The notes under the pieces were generated by a model. That model did no database searches, was not told the origin of the DNA, and saw only the letters and a list, made by a program, of their open reading frames with translations. This document shows positions 43,712-53,557 of a DNA stretch of 64,000 nt, piece by piece. This stretch comes from Paenarthrobacter histidinolovorans (GTDB lineage: Bacteria; Actinomycetota; Actinomycetes; Actinomycetales; Micrococcaceae), in assembly GCF_014647595.1 (NCBI RefSeq), contig NZ_BMPM01000012.1:57989-121988 (forward strand). Reading direction: 5' to 3'. Made by a program: the position numbers and the translations under genes. How positions within the stretch are numbered: position 1 is the first letter of the stretch; each line of letters begins with the position of its first letter.

Positions 43712-44845
43712 GTGGTCAGCATCAACACACGCCTCCGCTGGGACGGCTCCATCGCATACTCCGTGCGTTGGCGCGAACTCGGGACCCGACGCCAACGTCG
43801 CCTAAGCGTAGGCTCCGAGCAGGAAGCCCTCAGCCTGGTCGAACATCTTCAGTGCCACGGCCGACCTCCAGAAACCGAGTCGCCGAGCGGCCGGCCCGGT
43901 TCTCTGACTGTTGCCGACGTGGTCCAGGAACATATCGATCTTCTTATCCGGCCCGCCTCCGGGGCGATCGCCACGTACCAGCGGATTCTGGAACTGCACA
44001 TTCGCCATGCCATAGGCCACATCGCGCTCGAGGATTTCGGCTACCGCGATATCGTCCAGTGGATCAAGGGCCTGAGCTCCAAAGGCATCGCGCCTAAGAG
44101 CGTCCACAACATGCATGGACTGCTATCGGCGGCCATGAATACTGCCGAGCGACTCCAGTACATCAGCCGAAATCCATGCCGCGGCGTCGCATTGCCAGCT
44201 CTCGAGCGCGTGGACGACGGCGCCCGATTCCTGACACCTGAAGAATTCTTCCTGCTCCTCGACGGCATGAACCGGAACTACACAGCATTTGTGCAGTTCC
44301 TCGTCATGACAGGAACCCGATTCGGAGAAGCAACCGCGATCCAGGCCGCCGACATCGACCTGACCTCGCGCGTGCCAACCGCACGAATCAACAAGGCGTG
44401 GAAACGGGACGGAGAGTCGGGCTACTACCTAGGCCCCACCAAAACCGGGGCGGGAAGACGCACAATCGGGATCAACACGAGCCTTGCAAACCTGCTCCGC
44501 CCATTGCTATCTGCCAGGACGGGCACCGATCTGGTTTTCACCACCGCCGCAGGGGGCCACATAGGCCACAAGCCCTTCTGGCAGCACTACTGGGTGCCAG
44601 CCGTACATCCAGCCCAAATCAACGGTCTGACAGAGTCCCCACGGATCCACGACCTGCGACATAAGCACGCCTCCTGGCTCATCCAGGACGGCGCAATGCC
44701 TCTGTTCACAATTTCACGCCGGCTCGGTCACGCATCCGTGCGGACAACCGAACAGATCTACGGCCACCTCATGCCACAAGCACTTCAAGACGGCGCAGAC
44801 GCCACCGAACGCTCAGTTCAAGGCTTCATCCATCCTTCGCAGTGA
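43712..44845 (+). CDS. Tyrosine-type site-specific recombinase/integrase
   Basis: A 377-residue phage-type integrase. Core residues are visible: Arg203 (TGTRFGEA), Lys244 (PTKTGAGRR), His313-Arg316 (HDLRHKHAS), His340 (RRLGHASVRTTEQ) and nucleophile Tyr350. The N-terminal AP2-like arm-binding segment and the SAM-like core-binding domain are present. The start is GTG at 43712. It marks the neighbouring TA/defence genes as part of an integrated sub-element, although no att repeat was found beside it. Confidence 0.92.
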   Translation: MVSINTRLRWDGSIAYSVRWRELGTRRQRRLSVGSEQEALSLVEHLQCHGRPPETESPSGRPGSLTVADVVQEHIDLLIRPASGAIATYQRILELHIRHAIGHIALEDFGYRDIVQWIKGLSSKGIAPKSVHNMHGLLSAAMNTAERLQYISRNPCRGVALPALERVDDGARFLTPEEFFLLLDGMNRNYTAFVQFLVMTGTRFGEATAIQAADIDLTSRVPTARINKAWKRDGESGYYLGPTKTGAGRRTIGINTSLANLLRPLLSARTGTDLVFTTAAGGHIGHKPFWQHYWVPAVHPAQINGLTESPRIHDLRHKHASWLIQDGAMPLFTISRRLGHASVRTTEQIYGHLMPQALQDGADATERSVQGFIHPSQ

Positions 44846-45124
44846 GAGCTGAAGATTGAATCATTTCGACTACTCCAGCGCACTCCCCCAACTGCTGTCC
44901 GATAAAGCCCATAACCGATGTTATGTAGAGTCAAGCAATGATCACTGCATCTGTTGCGCGATCACACCTCCTCCACCTAGTGGCCCTGAATTAGCTCCGA
45001 CTTGGCGTCGCAAACCGCCCGACGTCGCCCGTAGAGCCACGAAGTGTCACGATATAATTGGCGAATTCCGGTCAAATAGCGGTTGGCCGAAGCTCCGGTC
45101 GCATTATGCTCACCCCAAGCCAAG
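44846..45124. other. Intergenic region between integrase and NACHT gene
   Basis: About 280 bases between convergent genes. I see no clear terminator, tRNA or att repeat. Confidence 0.4.
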
Positions 45125-48100
45125 CTATTCAGGGACTATGAACCACTCCTCGCGGTCAGCGAGTTCCTTAAGAGGGATGACACTTGAAGACGAACTGAGC
45201 ACACGGTCCGCCTGAACCAGGGCTGTAGTTGGGTAAACCGCCGGTTCTGACAAGACATATTCAGCGGTGTGCTCATCGAACTCTAACTCTTTGGCATGGA
45301 AGTGAAAATTAGGACCGCAAGCTGCAATGATCCCCAATTCCTCCTCCGTCATTGGGGTACCCTGATCCCGCACAGCCCAATAGGCATTGGCGTAGGTTTC
45401 AAGAAGGAACCTGTCACCGGATATAATTTCCACAGCCTTTACGTCGAATCCCAATGAGCCCAAATGGCACAAAGGAAGCATCAATGCCGCAAGTTGAGGC
45501 AGGGCCTTGACAGCTACCGCCACCGTATACGGTGAACGCTGAACATTAGTTCTCGCGATACCCCTGATAGCCATGCCAATTCTTTCCAACGAATCCGTGG
45601 GTAGTTCGGCAACCAAACTAGTTGCTTGATCCAGCAACTGCAGGATCACTTCGTCGTCAGCGCAGGTGACAAGCGCTAGAACCCAAGCCTCAGCTTCTAG
45701 GGGCGACGCAACGCTTCGAAACGCAAGGCTCCACCACGACACGTCGTTCCGACCGGTCAGAAGCTCGGACAGTAAACCACTTGAGGCCATTCGCCCACCA
45801 AATGCGGCCGGGTTCCTTTCTTCTGCACGAGTTGCAATACCACGAGCTAGAACCTTTTGGGTGGCCGCAGATATGGCGACTCGGACGCTAAGCCAGTTAG
45901 GTCCGTACTCGTCTTCCAGTACGTTGGCCAACTGACTCCACATAAGGGTGCTGCCTCGTCGACCTGCGGTAATTCTGAGAACTTCCTGCACACGCTGTCC
46001 TAGGCCCGAGGCCTTCTTCATTCGGCCAAGGGCATTCGCCTGGCGGGGAAAATTTGGGCGATCATAATCCTCGTAGTCTGGTTCACCATCACCCACTTGA
46101 TCAGTTTTAGCACCTCTTGACAGAAGAAATAGAGGGTCGCAAACTTCAAACAGATCGGCGGCAAGGGAGTTCCCTCGAGGCTTCGAAGTCTCACCGTGCA
46201 CAGCGACCTTTATGAACTCCGAGTGGACAAATGATCCACTTTCTGCGCTCACGCCGGCTTCAAGGAGCAAGACCGACGCTTGTGGAGTGCCACCGATCAG
46301 CTCCTCAGCCCGGTCGGCTGCTAGGAAGCGGGCAATGCCTAAAGGGCCAAGCAATCGAAACCAAGAATTTCGTAACTCGTCACGTACGGTTAATTCAAAT
46401 TGCTCATTCCACCACGTCAAGGTTTCACGAGATGAGGTCGAAATTGACGCCAAGACCCTAGCCATTTTGAAACTCAATGGCCCATCCACTCTTTGAGCGA
46501 TGCACGATCGGAGGAAATCCGTCAAGATGTCTGCACTTGGTTTGCCGAAAATAGATCGATTTTCCGGTCTACGCGGCCTGCTACGGGCCACCGACTCTAC
46601 AACTCCCACGCCGTCAAAAGCACCCTCCGCAACGCGCTTCCTAGGACGTGACGCTGCGTCAAAGACGCCGTCCTCCAACAGAATCTTCCCTACTCTCCTG
46701 CTCCAGAAGGGACGATCTGCAGTCTCGAAGAGATCTTCAACTTTGTCCGCCAGTGTCGATATCATCCCATCGTCAAACATGCCTGCCATGAAGCGGGTAA
46801 CGTTGAGCCAATACGGTCGGTGCATCAGCGCCAGCATGCGCTCAAATCTGTCCACACCATGCCCTCGTGAGACAGCTGGCGCGGTTGTAAATAGATGCTT
46901 GGCAGCAAAGTATTCTCGAATAGGCTGTACTTCGAACTCAAAATATTCGCCAGTCCGACTTGTTAGAACCCACACTCTTTGTGTTACAGCAGTGAACAGT
47001 GCATTAGCGAGCGACGATTCTACGCCCAGGTCTACCAAGCGATACTTCACCAGCCGTATTAATTCTTGTCTCGTGGCTCGTCCAGTGCCCCCATCACTCT
47101 CCGCGTCTGCATGCAAATGCCATCCGATGTATGCCGTTATACGCTCAACCGTATGACGGTGTCTTTTTACAACATCATTCTTGGATGTTTCACGGTCCAG
47201 GAACAGCTCCATATAGCTGGCATAAAGTGCAGTTCGGTTAGTAGGAACCGATTCACCCCGCCTATAGATCAAGAACAGTAGTATAGCGAGCTGCATAGGA
47301 TTAGTTGCCAACTCACTCACGTGAGGTTCTGCAGATCGAGCAAGGAAGACTTTGCGGACGTCCATCGCATCTTGGCCGCTTAGCTTTTGACTTGAAACCC
47401 ATCGATCTAAATACGTGTTGCGGAGTTCATTGGTGAGCGGGAGTAGCTCGAAGTAGGAAAACTTGTCGTCTCGTGGCTCGGCTGCACTCGCATAACTTGG
47501 GCGAGCCGTCACAACAATCCGGGTAGATCCGCGGTAGGCGCGCGACCTCTCTTGAAAGGCGTGGATCTCGTCGACCACTTTCTCCCTGTTGGTAGTCTCG
47601 GCCACTTCGTCCAAGCCGTCGAAGCCCACAAAGCTCGGTAGCCAATCCAGCAGAAATAACACATCGTCGGTTGTGACGTCAGCTCCACCGCTGTCTTTTC
47701 GCAGAGTCCTGGCGATGAAGGATTCGACCCCAACAGGTTCGGTGGCATCACGTCGACTGCCCCCATCGCCGCCTGCAAAGGGGTCGTAACCTGCAACCCA
47801 ACGAGCAAAGATCCGCAGGTCCACCCGATATGGTATTCGCGGTATGTCTGCTAACGGAGGTGAGCCGATGGCTCTCATTGGGTCTTCTTTACCACCTAGA
47901 AAGATTGCGCGATGAACCTGACAAATAAACTGCACCAAGGTTGACTTCCCTTGACCAGGCGCGCCCAGAACCACTGAGTTGAGATTTTGTCCTGGCTTAG
48001 TCAGCAATCCCACTCCCGTGGTGAAACCAGGAGTCCGGACGTCCGCACCCATCCGATGAATCAATGGTGCGGCGGGAACATCGATGAAAAGGTTATTCAA

Positions 48101-48730
48101 TTCCACCCCATCTAGTTCGCCATGCTTGAAGCGAACTTCGCTATCCTGCCCGCGTTGAAAACTAGCAACGCTTCGCAAAGTCTGGGTTAGTCTATTTTTC
48201 CGTTCGATCAAAAACTGTGTGTGCGTAATAGATCGGATGATATCCGCGCCTAACAGCATGTCCGGATAGGCAAACTTCAGCTCCGTCGGTGCACTATCCA
48301 AGGCACGACTTAATTCGTTTCGCCACCATGCCCTCATTTTCAGACCGAAGCGCTTACTTTCACTGAGGAGATGTGAATTAAGTCGATCGATTCTTCCCGT
48401 ATCCTCATGCGCTGTGCCGGGGACATTAGTGACCAAGAGCCACTCTTCAGTCCCGCGCTCCTTCATCTTCCGAAGATTGCCCTCCTCAAGCTTAATGATC
48501 TCCTTGAGCCACTTCACAGGATCGCGTTCTTGGCGTTGGTCTCGAACCCACTTGACCTGGTATGAGAACACCTTTACACCGGTCTCGTCCTGTAGTTCAA
48601 AGGCATCATGGCCGCCGTCGGGTTGGCGGATGGGAGGCACCGAGAGATCCGGGTGAAGGTGAAGTAGCAAAGCTTGAACCATGAGCTGAAATGCGTCATC
48701 CCCAAGATCTTCAAATCTGTACTCCGCCAC
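45125..48730 (-). CDS. Restriction-endonuclease-like domain fused to a NACHT-type STAND NTPase (candidate defence protein)
   Basis: A 1201-residue protein. Residues 1-150 resemble an Mrr-type PD-(D/E)xK nuclease: FQLMVQALLLHLHPDL, then GGHDAFE (Asp42) and YQVKW (Gln58-Lys60). The NTPase follows: Walker A GAPGQGKST at 256-264, Walker B VGFDGLDEVAE at 368-378, a sensor-like RIVVTARPS, and EVQPIREYFAAKHLF, the hallmark at the end of NACHT modules. The remaining 550 residues are helical and may form the sensor. The start is GTG at 48730. GC is lower than the metabolic genes. Known relatives of this layout protect against phage by recognising a viral protein and degrading DNA; that role here is inferred. 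Confidence 0.85.
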   Translation of the reverse strand: MAEYRFEDLGDDAFQLMVQALLLHLHPDLSVPPIRQPDGGHDAFELQDETGVKVFSYQVKWVRDQRQERDPVKWLKEIIKLEEGNLRKMKERGTEEWLLVTNVPGTAHEDTGRIDRLNSHLLSESKRFGLKMRAWWRNELSRALDSAPTELKFAYPDMLLGADIIRSITHTQFLIERKNRLTQTLRSVASFQRGQDSEVRFKHGELDGVELNNLFIDVPAAPLIHRMGADVRTPGFTTGVGLLTKPGQNLNSVVLGAPGQGKSTLVQFICQVHRAIFLGGKEDPMRAIGSPPLADIPRIPYRVDLRIFARWVAGYDPFAGGDGGSRRDATEPVGVESFIARTLRKDSGGADVTTDDVLFLLDWLPSFVGFDGLDEVAETTNREKVVDEIHAFQERSRAYRGSTRIVVTARPSYASAAEPRDDKFSYFELLPLTNELRNTYLDRWVSSQKLSGQDAMDVRKVFLARSAEPHVSELATNPMQLAILLFLIYRRGESVPTNRTALYASYMELFLDRETSKNDVVKRHRHTVERITAYIGWHLHADAESDGGTGRATRQELIRLVKYRLVDLGVESSLANALFTAVTQRVWVLTSRTGEYFEFEVQPIREYFAAKHLFTTAPAVSRGHGVDRFERMLALMHRPYWLNVTRFMAGMFDDGMISTLADKVEDLFETADRPFWSRRVGKILLEDGVFDAASRPRKRVAEGAFDGVGVVESVARSRPRRPENRSIFGKPSADILTDFLRSCIAQRVDGPLSFKMARVLASISTSSRETLTWWNEQFELTVRDELRNSWFRLLGPLGIARFLAADRAEELIGGTPQASVLLLEAGVSAESGSFVHSEFIKVAVHGETSKPRGNSLAADLFEVCDPLFLLSRGAKTDQVGDGEPDYEDYDRPNFPRQANALGRMKKASGLGQRVQEVLRITAGRRGSTLMWSQLANVLEDEYGPNWLSVRVAISAATQKVLARGIATRAEERNPAAFGGRMASSGLLSELLTGRNDVSWWSLAFRSVASPLEAEAWVLALVTCADDEVILQLLDQATSLVAELPTDSLERIGMAIRGIARTNVQRSPYTVAVAVKALPQLAALMLPLCHLGSLGFDVKAVEIISGDRFLLETYANAYWAVRDQGTPMTEEELGIIAACGPNFHFHAKELEFDEHTAEYVLSEPAVYPTTALVQADRVLSSSSSVIPLKELADREEWFIVPE

Positions 48731-48938
48731 GCCACCCTGCTTTCAATGTAGTTGAGTAGTTGATTCTTCCAGAGAGAAGCTTGACAGCCCCGTTTGCACA
48801 CATACGCGTTTGCGCCAGTGACCTCGGTTTTTACGCCTGTCACAGTGCTGCGATCGTAGTCCTAGGTAACTCGATTTTCGTAGCGTTCGACGTCCGGATA
48901 CCAGTCCTTGTTCGAAACCCCCGAGGGGACTTCAACTG

Positions 48939-50837
48939 TCATCTGTAAATGCGTAACGCATCTACCAAGACAGGTTGGGAACCCTCGGGACCAACGGCCG
49001 TCTGCAGGTAGCCTTGGGGACTCTTTCCGGCGTAGACGGAGCTCCCGTACAGCGTCGTCGACGCGAACTTCGCCCACAACACTTCGACCTCCCCAGAGCC
49101 CGACTTAGACTTGCAGGTGCCCGCCCATCCGTCGTATCCAGAAGGCGGGATTGGACCCGCTCCGGAGCTCAGGCGGCAAGCCATGCCGTTGGCCAACTCC
49201 AGGTAGAAGGGCCCGGCAACCTCGCTGACGCCGTTGGGTCGTTGTGTGACCTTCATCCCCGTGAAGATCTTCCAAGCCGACGGTTCACCGTCCATGCAAG
49301 CCAGCGCAGTGGTATCCCCGGGGTTGGCCAGGCAAGGGTCGTAGACGCCTCCGCTGGCAGGGAAACACCTGAAGGCGTCGGCCCGAGACGAGACGCTGGA
49401 TCCCAGGCACATGCCTTTGTTAGCGGCTGTCGAGCCACCATTTTCTGTTTTGGATTTCTGGAGAGTACCCGAATCAGACCAAGGCGTCAGGTCAATGATT
49501 TCGGTCTTAGTGGCGTACTTCGCCTTCAGGTACTTCTTCAGTTCTTCGTTTGCGGGAAGGAAGAAGAATTGGCGCAGGATGGGATCAAGCAGGCTGTCTC
49601 CAATGATGGTTCCCGCCGTCAGCGTCAGTTTCGCGACCGCATAGGTTTGGCCCGCTGCCCTTATTGCTTTTCCGATCGTCTTTCCCGCATTGATCGACTG
49701 CTCCCAGTTTGCTCCAGGCTTCATCTTCAACCATGCTTTCGCCGTAGCGACCGCTATGGCGTCTTTGCGATCATTCAGGCAAGGCAGAAGTTCCTTGAAG
49801 GCGGCGCCTACTGACTGATCCTTTGCAGCTGAGTTGAGCTTCCCGCCGCATTCGATTAAGGACATCATGATGAAGGCACCAGCCAGGCCGCCAGCCGCGT
49901 TTCCTTCGACTGCTTGGTACATGAGACCTCCAATCACAAAGGGGAGCTGGGAATCGACTTCTACGAGTGGTTGGTTAGTGTTGTTCCCCCACAAGTCCAG
50001 CAATTCTGCACGCTTGAAGCCGAAGCGGTACTCTCCAAGCGGCTGAATGAGGTACTTATCCCCCCACCCTCCGTTCAGCGCTGCTCCGACGGCGACCTGC
50101 GTCCACGTCGCCGGCGCAGCCTCCTCCCACATGTCACTCCACGCCCAGGCGGGCTTGATGGCCGTGGCTATTGAGCCGGCGTTTGGCCGATTCATGACAA
50201 CCCGGACTTCCATAATGTCCGGGTCGTTTCCGTCCGTTCCCACACACCACAGCACAGGGGCGTTGATGTTGTCCTCTGAGAACTGTGGATCCGCCCAAGG
50301 AGGAATGCCCCCTGAACAGTTTGGTGGATCAGTCTTGTCACCTAGAACTTTACCGATCCCGTTGAAGGCCTTTTCGATCAGGCTATATGGGGAAAAGTGG
50401 TTGACCGTTGCGGAAACTACTCTCCGGTTCGACGAAATCTCAGAGGGACTGATCTCCCATTCCTCCGTATTGGTGTTCCAGTAGCCAATGTTCGCTTCGC
50501 GATCTTGTGCCACTGGCACGTCAAGTTCGAAGGCTATCAACGCTCCATTTGCAGGAAGCGAACCCTCGACCATCGTCAACGTCACCGCCTCATGGAGAGT
50601 GGCCCCTGACGGCAGAGCGTCCCGCATAGTGTCAGTAATTTCGAGGGCCTCGACTTTGGCACTCAACCCCGGCGGGGAATTCGGAAAGGTGACACTCACA
50701 CGCGGTGAGCCGTTGGCGTTTTGGGCCTTGGGGTTATCCCACGGCCAGGAGCATGAAGCTAGTAAAAGGCACAAGATGAGCAGTGCCACTCCAACTATCG
50801 ACTGGTGATGCTGTGCGGTCCCGCCAACTCTACTCAC
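48939..50837 (-). CDS. Large predicted lipoprotein of unknown function
   Basis: A 632-residue exported protein. The N-terminus has a hydrophobic stretch (IVGVALLILCLLLASC) ending in a lipobox (LASC), so lipid anchoring to the outer face of the membrane is expected. Residues 40-165 look like a beta-sandwich (VTLTMVEGSLPANGALIAF, VSATVNHFSPYSLIEKAF). A central Ala/Gly-rich helical part and a Cys-containing C-terminal region (MCLGSSVSSRADAFRCF, LSSGAGPIPPSGYDGW) follow. Start is GTG behind GGGGAGACA. It is divergent from two paralogous anchored proteins. I do not recognise the family. Confidence 0.8.
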   Translation of the reverse strand: MSRVGGTAQHHQSIVGVALLILCLLLASCSWPWDNPKAQNANGSPRVSVTFPNSPPGLSAKVEALEITDTMRDALPSGATLHEAVTLTMVEGSLPANGALIAFELDVPVAQDREANIGYWNTNTEEWEISPSEISSNRRVVSATVNHFSPYSLIEKAFNGIGKVLGDKTDPPNCSGGIPPWADPQFSEDNINAPVLWCVGTDGNDPDIMEVRVVMNRPNAGSIATAIKPAWAWSDMWEEAAPATWTQVAVGAALNGGWGDKYLIQPLGEYRFGFKRAELLDLWGNNTNQPLVEVDSQLPFVIGGLMYQAVEGNAAGGLAGAFIMMSLIECGGKLNSAAKDQSVGAAFKELLPCLNDRKDAIAVATAKAWLKMKPGANWEQSINAGKTIGKAIRAAGQTYAVAKLTLTAGTIIGDSLLDPILRQFFFLPANEELKKYLKAKYATKTEIIDLTPWSDSGTLQKSKTENGGSTAANKGMCLGSSVSSRADAFRCFPASGGVYDPCLANPGDTTALACMDGEPSAWKIFTGMKVTQRPNGVSEVAGPFYLELANGMACRLSSGAGPIPPSGYDGWAGTCKSKSGSGEVEVLWAKFASTTLYGSSVYAGKSPQGYLQTAVGPEGSQPVLVDALRIYR

Positions 50838-51045
50838 TGTCTCCCCTGTCAGGCGCCCGAATAGCGAGGGTGATTTGCGCTCAGGATATACGATGCGTCC
50901 ACGATTCGATTAGGAATAATTCTTGGCAAACGTATGGTGCTCCCCGTTTTTTACACTGTAGGCTCCGACCACGAAGACTTCCCTTACTTCGCATCAGCTC
51001 AACCCAAAATTAAATGGGTTCAGGCTATTGATTTGAGGCATATCG

Positions 51046-52101
51046 ATGGTTGGACGAGTTACAAAGATTCTTGGCGGACTAGGTGCGACACTCGCGGTCG
51101 TCGCAGCGGGCGCTGGGGGCATTACGTGGTTCACGACGCAGAAAGCCACAGTTTACGCCGGGAGGGTGGTACAACAATCCCCATCTGCTTCGTCTTCGAC
51201 GGGGCCGTCGTCTGTTCTCGAGACTCAGGCTGCTGTGGCAACGCCTGGGTCATCCGCGTCTGCAGACGGTCTTTCAATTGAGGTCGTCCCACGGACAGAA
51301 ATGATCATCACGAGTGAGACATGGGTCGTGAGATCGGGTGCGAATGCTCAAGAGTTTCCAATAGAGGCGGCACCGCTGACGTCCCTGAGCTGCATGCGAA
51401 AGGACTTTCCGACGATCAAGGCCCACGAAGACTGCCTGGGTTCTCGCAAGGGCTGCACGCCTGTCCAACGAGCCTGGCTGGAGAAGAACGCGGTACTAGC
51501 GACAGAGAACTTTTTCGCGGTAGACGGCAAGCTGGGGATAGGACAGGTAACGCTGTCGAACACATCGAAGTCAAGTCAATCTCTGGCTTTCAAGGATCTC
51601 CGCTGGGAGGGTGCCATCGCCCCTGTTGATGACGCCGGTTACGGCATCATGTGTTCGAACTTCAACGATTGGGCCGGAGGGGCAACAGCAGGGTCTGCAA
51701 ACTCTCGGGAAGTCCTCCTGCCCTCGGGTTCAGGGACTGGAATTTTCGGTGGGCCCTCACTGTACGGCGAGGATCTAACTCGGAAAATTCCTGCTGGAAG
51801 CCCCGCAGTTTTCAACTTAGCGGCCGGTGAGACTTCCCGCGCCGGGTTGGACCTCAAAGTCACGCACAAGGTAGCGACCATCACTGGGCGCGTACTCGCC
51901 ACGGTAAGTGCATCCGACGGGGAGCAGGAAGTCCAGATCCCCTTGCCAATATTGGATGGCGGGCAGGCTGTATTCATCACCATGCCCATGCCCATTCTTT
52001 CCGTCGGTGGAGGGGCAACTTGCCCCAAAGGCAGCGCGAAATATGCCTCTCGTACCATCTGCTCGATTCAGCAACTGAAGTCGGAGAACCACCTTGGCTG
52101 A
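51046..52101 (+). CDS. Membrane-anchored extracytoplasmic protein, paralog 1
   Basis: A 351-residue protein with a single N-terminal hydrophobic segment (ILGGLGATLAVVAAGAGGITWF), a Ser/Pro-rich linker and an extracytoplasmic domain. The domain has a CTPVQRAWLEKN motif and an ETSRAGLDLKV ... EVQIPLPIL beta region. GAGG precedes the ATG. It overlaps the next gene by 8 bases. Its domain layout and key motifs recur in that next gene, so the two arose by duplication. Function unknown. Confidence 0.8.
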   Translation: MVGRVTKILGGLGATLAVVAAGAGGITWFTTQKATVYAGRVVQQSPSASSSTGPSSVLETQAAVATPGSSASADGLSIEVVPRTEMIITSETWVVRSGANAQEFPIEAAPLTSLSCMRKDFPTIKAHEDCLGSRKGCTPVQRAWLEKNAVLATENFFAVDGKLGIGQVTLSNTSKSSQSLAFKDLRWEGAIAPVDDAGYGIMCSNFNDWAGGATAGSANSREVLLPSGSGTGIFGGPSLYGEDLTRKIPAGSPAVFNLAAGETSRAGLDLKVTHKVATITGRVLATVSASDGEQEVQIPLPILDGGQAVFITMPMPILSVGGGATCPKGSAKYASRTICSIQQLKSENHLG

Positions 52102-53134
52102 GACGGGAAAAGAAGGGCCCCCGCTGGCGCCTGCCACCCAAGAGCAAGCACGCATTGCTGAAAGAACGAGGGAAAAACAACCTTCATCCGCAGGGACGGC
52201 GGCTCCGTTAGTCGAGCAAAATGACAGGACAACGAAATTGGGGGAGCCGGCCTCCCAAGGGAAGCCGCTACGTCCCTCTGCAGAGAGTGTCGCCGAAGCC
52301 GCGCCCAGGGATGCAACCGCAACCTCATCCAAAGGGTCGGCGTTGAAATCTCGAACCGCTCGCATTTGGGCGTTGACTGTGACTCTCGTAACCCTGATTA
52401 CCGGTGTCATTTCGGTTTTCCCCATCTTGTTCAAGGACGAATCCAACACTCAATCCCTCAAAATATCGATGAAGCCCTTCCGACCAGACGCAGTGTCCCA
52501 CTTCGCCCTTCCAGCAGGGGCCCCTATTGATTCCTTTCCAGCAGGCGGGCCGCTCTGCACACCCGGTCAAGAGGCCTGGCTCAGCGAGTATGGTGTCCGC
52601 TTCCAAAGAGACTACATTTTAGACCTTAGGAATTCGGCCGGTGGTGGCAGCTCGCTCGCGGTAGGAAACATTCGTGGCGTGCCTGATGCAACGTCTCCCG
52701 TAGATGCTGCATACATAGTTGAGTGCGACAAATCCGGGGACGGAGGGGTAGTCGCTGAACCCGGACGGCTCCTCCTAGACTCGGGCGAAGGTGCCTTCTT
52801 CGACAAAACGGCCTTCGGACCAGCAGGCTCCGGCCAACCAAACACCCCTCTTGCTTACAACCTCCGGCCTGGAGAAACCGGCCAGGTTGTTCTTTCTCTC
52901 ACTGCCAAGTCGGACTTCAAGGGTCAGGTCGTCACCAGTGTTTCGGTCGGCGACCAAACCAGCGACCTGAAGGTGCCGCTTACAGGTATGAACGAAGTCA
53001 TTGTCCCGGGTGTGGTCAGCCCAAGAACCATCCTCGTGACCGTTGAGGACGGTCTCCTGAAATGCAACGTCATTCCCAATCCAACAGCCCAAGTGAGTTC
53101 TTGCGACGTTCATGACATCTTCCGTAAGCAGTAG
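52094..53134 (+). CDS. Membrane-anchored extracytoplasmic protein, paralog 2
   Basis: A 346-residue protein starting at TTG 52094 with GGAG upstream. A charged, disordered cytoplasmic N-terminus (about 85 residues) precedes one TM segment (IWALTVTLVTLITGVISVF). The extracytoplasmic domain contains CTPGQEAWLSEYGVRFQRDY, ETGQVVLSLTAK and TSDLKVPL, matching the corresponding places in paralog 1. Two Cys pairs could form disulfides. Coupled translation with paralog 1 suggests they act together, perhaps as a heteromer. Function unknown. Confidence 0.8.
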   Translation: MAETGKEGPPLAPATQEQARIAERTREKQPSSAGTAAPLVEQNDRTTKLGEPASQGKPLRPSAESVAEAAPRDATATSSKGSALKSRTARIWALTVTLVTLITGVISVFPILFKDESNTQSLKISMKPFRPDAVSHFALPAGAPIDSFPAGGPLCTPGQEAWLSEYGVRFQRDYILDLRNSAGGGSSLAVGNIRGVPDATSPVDAAYIVECDKSGDGGVVAEPGRLLLDSGEGAFFDKTAFGPAGSGQPNTPLAYNLRPGETGQVVLSLTAKSDFKGQVVTSVSVGDQTSDLKVPLTGMNEVIVPGVVSPRTILVTVEDGLLKCNVIPNPTAQVSSCDVHDIFRKQ

Positions 53135-53430
53135 GCCTGTCGATCCGGCCAAATAATCAGGCGACTGTTTCGGATATGACAGTCCTCGTTGTTGATGCCC
53201 AGGTCCTCGGCGCCGGCGAGCAGAACGGTCTTGCCGGCGCCGCTGCCTTCGGGAATCTCGGACCGAACTTCATAGTAGAACTGCTTCGAGTCATGGTCTT
53301 TGTACCAGGCAAGCAAAGGGCGCAGTTCGTCCTGGTGCGCGCGGACAGCGATCCAGGCGTTGACGAGTTCCTCATTGAGGTCCGTTAGATGGGCCCGATC
53401 TTGAATTCGATCCTGAACCGCGAAAGACAT
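53110..53430 (-). CDS. Hypothetical protein
   Basis: About 106 residues from ATG 53430 (MSFAVQDRIQDRAHLTDLNE), with only a weak ribosome site; the frame is open further upstream to 53538. It shows WYKDHDSKQFYYEVRSEIPE and a GSGAGKT sequence too isolated to call an ATPase. Its 3' end overlaps that of the convergent paralog gene by 25 bases. It lies downstream of the mobilisation genes on the same strand. No family recognised. Confidence 0.45.
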   Translation of the reverse strand: MSFAVQDRIQDRAHLTDLNEELVNAWIAVRAHQDELRPLLAWYKDHDSKQFYYEVRSEIPEGSGAGKTVLLAGAEDLGINNEDCHIRNSRLIIWPDRQAYCLRKMS

Positions 53431-53557
53431 AGCCCCGCCGCCCAAGAACAGCTCATGATAGCTGGCAAAGCGTGCACATACGGAGGGATTTCGGCAGGAT
53501 ACGCGTCTTCTGAAGGGTGTCACGTGAAAAGGTGACAACCTTCAGCTCTGCTGGAGA

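Noticed and set aside
44856..45215. 119-codon plus-strand frame after the integrase
   Set aside because: Runs into the antisense of the NACHT gene and resembles no protein.
53200..53290. GSGAGKT sequence as a P-loop in the 106-residue hypothetical protein
   Set aside because: The surrounding beta-strand and Walker B context is missing; the match is short and likely chance.
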